Part shown: positions 37,038 to 39,633 of the stretch, one piece after another
Layout of the letters: each line of letters opens with the position of its first letter
How positions within the stretch are numbered: position 1 is the stretch's first letter
Notes under the pieces: generated by a model
The model's input: only the letters and a program-made list of their open reading frames with translations
What the model was told of the DNA's origin: nothing
Database searches by the model: none
Position numbers and translations under genes: made by a program
DNA from: Myxococcales bacterium
Lineage (GTDB): Bacteria; Myxococcota_A; Bradymonadia; UBA7976; UBA1532
Direction of reading: 5' to 3'
NCBI GenBank assembly: GCA_020633555.1
Contig: JACKDL010000046.1
Span: 1-39,633, forward strand
DNA: 39,633 nt

Positions 37038-38400
37038 GCCGTCGCAGCCCACGGTCGTGGTGGTGGACGATGATCCGGGGCTGGTCGCCTTGCTCGTGGA
37101 GGCCCTGGGCGACGCGGGCTACCGGGTCGAGGGGCACGCCGATCCCCTGGCCGCCATCGAGGCCGCCGTGACCGGCGACGTGGACACGCTCATCACCGAC
37201 GTGCGCATGCGCGATCTGGACGGTCTGGAGGTGTGCCGCAGCATGGCGCAGCGCCGCGCCGACGTGCCGGTCATCGTGCTCACGGCCTTCGGGAGCCTCG
37301 ACACCGCCGTGCGCGCCATGCGAGCGGGCGCCTTCGACTTCTTGTCCAAGCCCATCGACCTGGACGCGCTGGAGCTGGCCGTGGCCCGGGCGGTCGAGCA
37401 CCACCGCCTCACCTGCGAGGTGACTCGGCTGCGGCAGGCGGTGGACGAGCAGCTCCCTGACGGGCTCGTGGGCGAGAGCCTGCCCATGCAGCACTTGAAC
37501 GAGCGGCTGCGTCGGGCGGCCCGCGCCGACGTGCCCGTGCTGCTCACGGGCGAGACGGGCACCGGCAAGGAGCTGGCGGCTCGGACCCTGCTGGGGTTGT
37601 CCGAGCGGGCGCAGGCGCCCTTCGTGGCGGTGAACTGCGCGGCCTTGCCCGAGCCGCTGCTGGAGTCCGAGCTCTTCGGCCACGTGCGCGGGGCCTTCAC
37701 CGACGCGCGTACGGCCCGGGCAGGCCTGTTCGTTGAGGCCGGCGAGGGCGTGATCTTCCTGGATGAGGTGGGCGAGATGCCCCTGGGGCTCCAGCCGAAG
37801 CTCTTGAGGGCCCTGCAGGAGCGCGCCGTGCGCCCCGTGGGCGCCGACCGGCCCGTCCCCATCAAGTGCCGGGTGATCAGCGCCACGAACCGCGACCTGA
37901 AGGCCGAGGTGAGCGCGGGGCGTTTCCGAAGCGACCTGTACTACCGCCTCGCGGTCATCCGGCTGGACCTGCCCCCGCTTCGTCTGCGGGGCCCCGACAT
38001 CCTGACCCTGGCCCAACACTTCCTGCGGCGCAGCGCGACGCGGCTGGGGCGGTCGACCAAGGGCCTCAGTCGCCCGGTGGCTGCGGCGCTGCTGGCCTAC
38101 GACTGGCCCGGGAACGTGCGCGAGCTCGAGAACTGCATCGAGCAGGGCGTGGCGATGACCGAGCACGATCACCTGGTGTTGGACGACCTGCCCGAGGAGG
38201 TGCGCGGTGCGCCGCAGGTGGCGCCGGAGGGCGAGGCTGAGCTGCTGCCGTTGGAGGCGGTGGAGCGGGCCCACATCCGGCGGGTGATGGCGGCGGTGAG
38301 CGGCAACAAGTCCATGGCGGCGCAGGTGCTGGGCGTGGACCGCAGCACCCTGTACCGCAAGCTCGAGAAGCTGGCGGACGGCGACGACGACCTGTTCTGA
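37027..38400 (+). CDS. NtrC-family sigma-54 response regulator, 457 aa
   Basis: A DNA-binding activator of sigma-54 polymerase. Receiver domain with the acidic cluster VVDDDP and phosphoacceptor Asp58 (LITDVRMRDLDG), Thr86 (VLTAF) and Lys108 (SKPID). AAA+ domain with Walker A GETGTGKE (175-182), Walker B VIFLDE (242-247), and the sigma-54 contact loop at 222-227 reading GAFTDA instead of GAFTGA. Arginine-finger region GRFRSDLYYRL. C-terminal Fis-type helix-turn-helix NKSMAAQVLGVDRSTLYRKL. ATG 37027 has GGAGGAG 5 bases upstream. Likely targets are the three sigma-54 promoters in this window. Some family members with changed GAFTGA loops are poor at engaging sigma-54, so activity should not be taken for granted. 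Confidence 0.93.
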   Translation: MNPEPSQPTVVVVDDDPGLVALLVEALGDAGYRVEGHADPLAAIEAAVTGDVDTLITDVRMRDLDGLEVCRSMAQRRADVPVIVLTAFGSLDTAVRAMRAGAFDFLSKPIDLDALELAVARAVEHHRLTCEVTRLRQAVDEQLPDGLVGESLPMQHLNERLRRAARADVPVLLTGETGTGKELAARTLLGLSERAQAPFVAVNCAALPEPLLESELFGHVRGAFTDARTARAGLFVEAGEGVIFLDEVGEMPLGLQPKLLRALQERAVRPVGADRPVPIKCRVISATNRDLKAEVSAGRFRSDLYYRLAVIRLDLPPLRLRGPDILTLAQHFLRRSATRLGRSTKGLSRPVAAALLAYDWPGNVRELENCIEQGVAMTEHDHLVLDDLPEEVRGAPQVAPEGEAELLPLEAVERAHIRRVMAAVSGNKSMAAQVLGVDRSTLYRKLEKLADGDDDLF

Positions 38401-38437
38401 GGGCCCAGAGTGCTGCGGCTGGGAAGCGCCGCGCGGC

Positions 38438-38959
38438 TCAGTACCGCAGCGCGACCCCGACCGCCGCCTCCACCCCATGGGCCTCTTCGGTCGCATGCGA
38501 CAGGAACGTGTAGTCCAGCTCGAGCAACAGCCCCACGTTCCCCTCGTTCCAGGCGTACCCGCCCACGGTGGCGATGGCGCCGTATCCCGCGCCGTGGGCG
38601 TTCCAGGCCACCATCGGGCCCACGCCCGCGAAGACGTCCCAGAAGTGGTTGAAGTGGTAGGGCACCTTCAGGATCACGTCGACAGGCACCTCCCAGCCGT
38701 GCTCGCCCACCAGCAGGGCCGCGGCGAACTCCACCTCCAACAGCCCGTGCCAGATGGGGAACTCGGTCAGCGCGCCGGGGCCGAACCAGAACGGGTTCTC
38801 GGGGTGGGCCGGCAGGGTCATGCTGATGAACTTCAAGGCCGCCGCCGAGTAGTGGGGCTCCAGCTCATGCAGCGGCGCGTCGGACGCGCCGATCAGCTCG
38901 TCGTCCGCCAGCGCGGGGGTGGCCAACAACAGGAGAGCGGCGGTGATGGCGGTGCGCAT
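38438..38959 (-). CDS. Small predicted outer-membrane/secreted protein, 173 aa
   Basis: No named family. MRTAITAALLLLATPALADD is a clear Sec signal peptide. The mature part has aromatic and Gly-rich amphipathic strands (FPIWHGLLEVEFAAALL, VPVDVILKVPYHFNHFWDVF, VGLLLELDYTFLSH) and ends in GVALRY with a terminal aromatic, typical of an outer-membrane barrel. Length suits an 8-strand barrel. ATG 38959 has GAGGGA 4 bases upstream. It converges on the sigma-54 regulator gene, 37 bases from its stop, and has its own sigma-54 promoter at 38992-39008, suggesting membership of the same regulon as SulP-DabAB and SQR. Confidence 0.75.
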   Translation of the reverse strand: MRTAITAALLLLATPALADDELIGASDAPLHELEPHYSAAALKFISMTLPAHPENPFWFGPGALTEFPIWHGLLEVEFAAALLVGEHGWEVPVDVILKVPYHFNHFWDVFAGVGPMVAWNAHGAGYGAIATVGGYAWNEGNVGLLLELDYTFLSHATEEAHGVEAAVGVALRY

Positions 38960-38991
38960 GGCGTCCCTCGGCATGGATGCGGCGGGCCGAA

Positions 38992-39008
38992 TGCATCGCC
39001 TATGCCAG
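38992..39008 (-). promoter_or_regulatory. Sigma-54 (-24/-12) promoter of the small outer-membrane protein gene
   Basis: On the minus strand CTGGCATAGGCGATGCA keeps TGGCA and TGCA with GG and GC exactly 10 bases apart; the -12 box has A for the first T. The predicted start near 38981 gives a ~22-base leader with GAGGGA before ATG 38959. Confidence 0.6.
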
Positions 39009-39028
39009 GTTGGGGTGCCCGCAGCGCC

Positions 39029-39053
39029 TCAAACACTGGCTGGGACTGTTTCA
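39029..39053 (-). promoter_or_regulatory. Imperfect inverted repeat TGAAACA-N11-TGTTTGA, candidate activator site
   Basis: Seven-base arms with one mismatch, centred ~60 bases upstream of the predicted start. The TGAAACA half-site is the same as in the palindrome at 25220-25235. Confidence 0.35.
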
Positions 39054-39058
39054 AGCAC

Positions 39059-39072
39059 GCGACACCTGTCGC
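39059..39072. promoter_or_regulatory. Palindrome GCGACA-CC-TGTCGC
   Basis: Perfect 6-base arms around two bases, ~84 bases before the predicted start of the small outer-membrane gene and ~130 bases before the SDR gene on the other strand. It may be a regulator site for either. Confidence 0.35.
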
Positions 39073-39201
39073 ACGGCTGCCACGACATGCCGGCACCGCC
39101 CGACCCCGGGGGACGGTTGCCTGACGCCCGGCGATGGGTCAGGATCCAGCGCCTGGAATGGCGCGCCGCGCCGCGCTGGCCTGATCCCCTGGGAGGCTGC
39201 A

Positions 39202-39633
39202 GTGAACCTGCTCATCACCGGCGTCAGCACCTACCTGGGTCAGGCGGTCGTGCGGCGCCTCATCCGCCAGAACCCCTTCAAGCGTGTGTTCGGTTTGGGG
39301 CGCAAGGCGCCGAAGGTTCTGGGCCCCGTCCGCTTCCTGCCGGTGGATCCGCGGTCCGACGACCTCACCGATCTGCTGGTGATGAACGACATCCAGGTGG
39401 TGCTGCACCTGGCCTACGCCATGGGCACCGACGGGATGAAGGACGAGCTGGCGGTGGCCCAACAGCTCATCGAAGTCGGCGCACTGGCCGGTGTCGAGCG
39501 GCTGGTCTTCGCCAGCAGCGACCGGGTCTATCAGCGCGGCGAGGGGCTCTGCGCCGAGGGCGCACCGTGTCGGGGCGCCGTGGGGGCGGCGCCCGAGGTC
39601 GCCGGCAAGGCCGCGGTGGAGGCCGAGCTGGCC
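39202..39633 (+). CDS. SDR-fold NAD(P)-binding protein, N-terminal 144 residues
   Basis: Runs off the right edge with no stop. MNLLITGVSTYLGQAVVRRL is a Rossmann start with TGxxxYLG in place of TGxxGxxG. It continues VVLHLAYAMGT and LVFASSDRVYQRG, the extended-SDR strands 4 and 5 with the Ser-rich active-site strand. The usual Tyr-x3-Lys is not formed: around the Lys the sequence reads PEVAGKAAVEAEL, with Glu where Tyr should be. This suggests a non-catalytic or atypical member, although the true motif could be shifted. GTG 39202 is supported by GGGAGG 5 bases upstream. It is divergent from the small outer-membrane gene. Confidence 0.8.
   Translation, partial: MNLLITGVSTYLGQAVVRRLIRQNPFKRVFGLGRKAPKVLGPVRFLPVDPRSDDLTDLLVMNDIQVVLHLAYAMGTDGMKDELAVAQQLIEVGALAGVERLVFASSDRVYQRGEGLCAEGAPCRGAVGAAPEVAGKAAVEAELA

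Noticed and set aside
33843..37052. 1069-codon minus-strand frame suggesting a much longer SulP protein
   Set aside because: The part upstream of 35417 is antisense to the histidine kinase and is not membrane-like; an SD and a sigma-54 promoter support GTG 35417.

Overview
The window is very GC-rich, with third codon positions almost all G or C. It carries large lipoproteins built from MopE-type metal-binding motifs (CDGxDNDCDGxxDE) and DUF4215/Myxo_disulf_rpt cysteine repeats. Together with a Ser/Thr kinase-ATPase-TPR regulator and a sigma-54 activator, this points to a Myxococcota-type (former deltaproteobacterial) chromosome. The species cannot be named from the sequence. No rRNA, tRNA, CRISPR array, IS element or phage gene was seen. 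The longest stretch without a gene is about 280 bases.

Layout. 1-3240: the tail of an unidentified gene that seems frameshifted, then a secreted MopE-motif lipoprotein. 3242-10373 (minus): an acyl-CoA dehydrogenase and a 1932-residue mosaic lipoprotein with Gly-rich, MopE, DUF4215, fibrinogen-like and SRCR domains. 10445-15605: a multidomain Ser/Thr kinase, divergent from a long-chain acyl-CoA synthetase. 15686-17213 (plus): a Nudix hydrolase, a secreted HGKAGE-repeat protein and a small lipoprotein. 17222-21795 (minus): a tight five-gene unit (coiled-coil protein, YgfZ, a divergent tryptophan-dioxygenase-like heme protein, a UbiB/ABC1 kinase-like protein and a second Nudix protein). 21914-25161 (plus): three nucleotide-sugar enzymes (UDP-sugar dehydrogenase, SDR epimerase/decarboxylase type, GDP-fucose-synthase type).

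25385-38959 reads as one functional block. A DUF1641 protein and a type II sulfide:quinone oxidoreductase (plus) face a minus-strand operon encoding a SulP/STAS anion transporter, DabA (DUF2309), a DabB-type ND5-like subunit, a second ND-like membrane subunit and a DUF2490 outer-membrane protein. That operon looks like an inorganic-carbon (DAB) uptake system. Divergent from it is a histidine kinase/NtrC-family activator pair, followed by a small predicted outer-membrane protein. Three good sigma-54 (-24/-12) sites lie in front of the DUF1641-SQR unit, the SulP-DabAB unit and the small outer-membrane gene. Each has an inverted repeat 60-110 bp upstream. I infer one locally encoded sigma-54 regulon joining sulfide oxidation to bicarbonate/CO2 uptake. 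This is the most interesting system in the window.

The right edge holds the start of an SDR-fold protein that lacks the usual active-site tyrosine.
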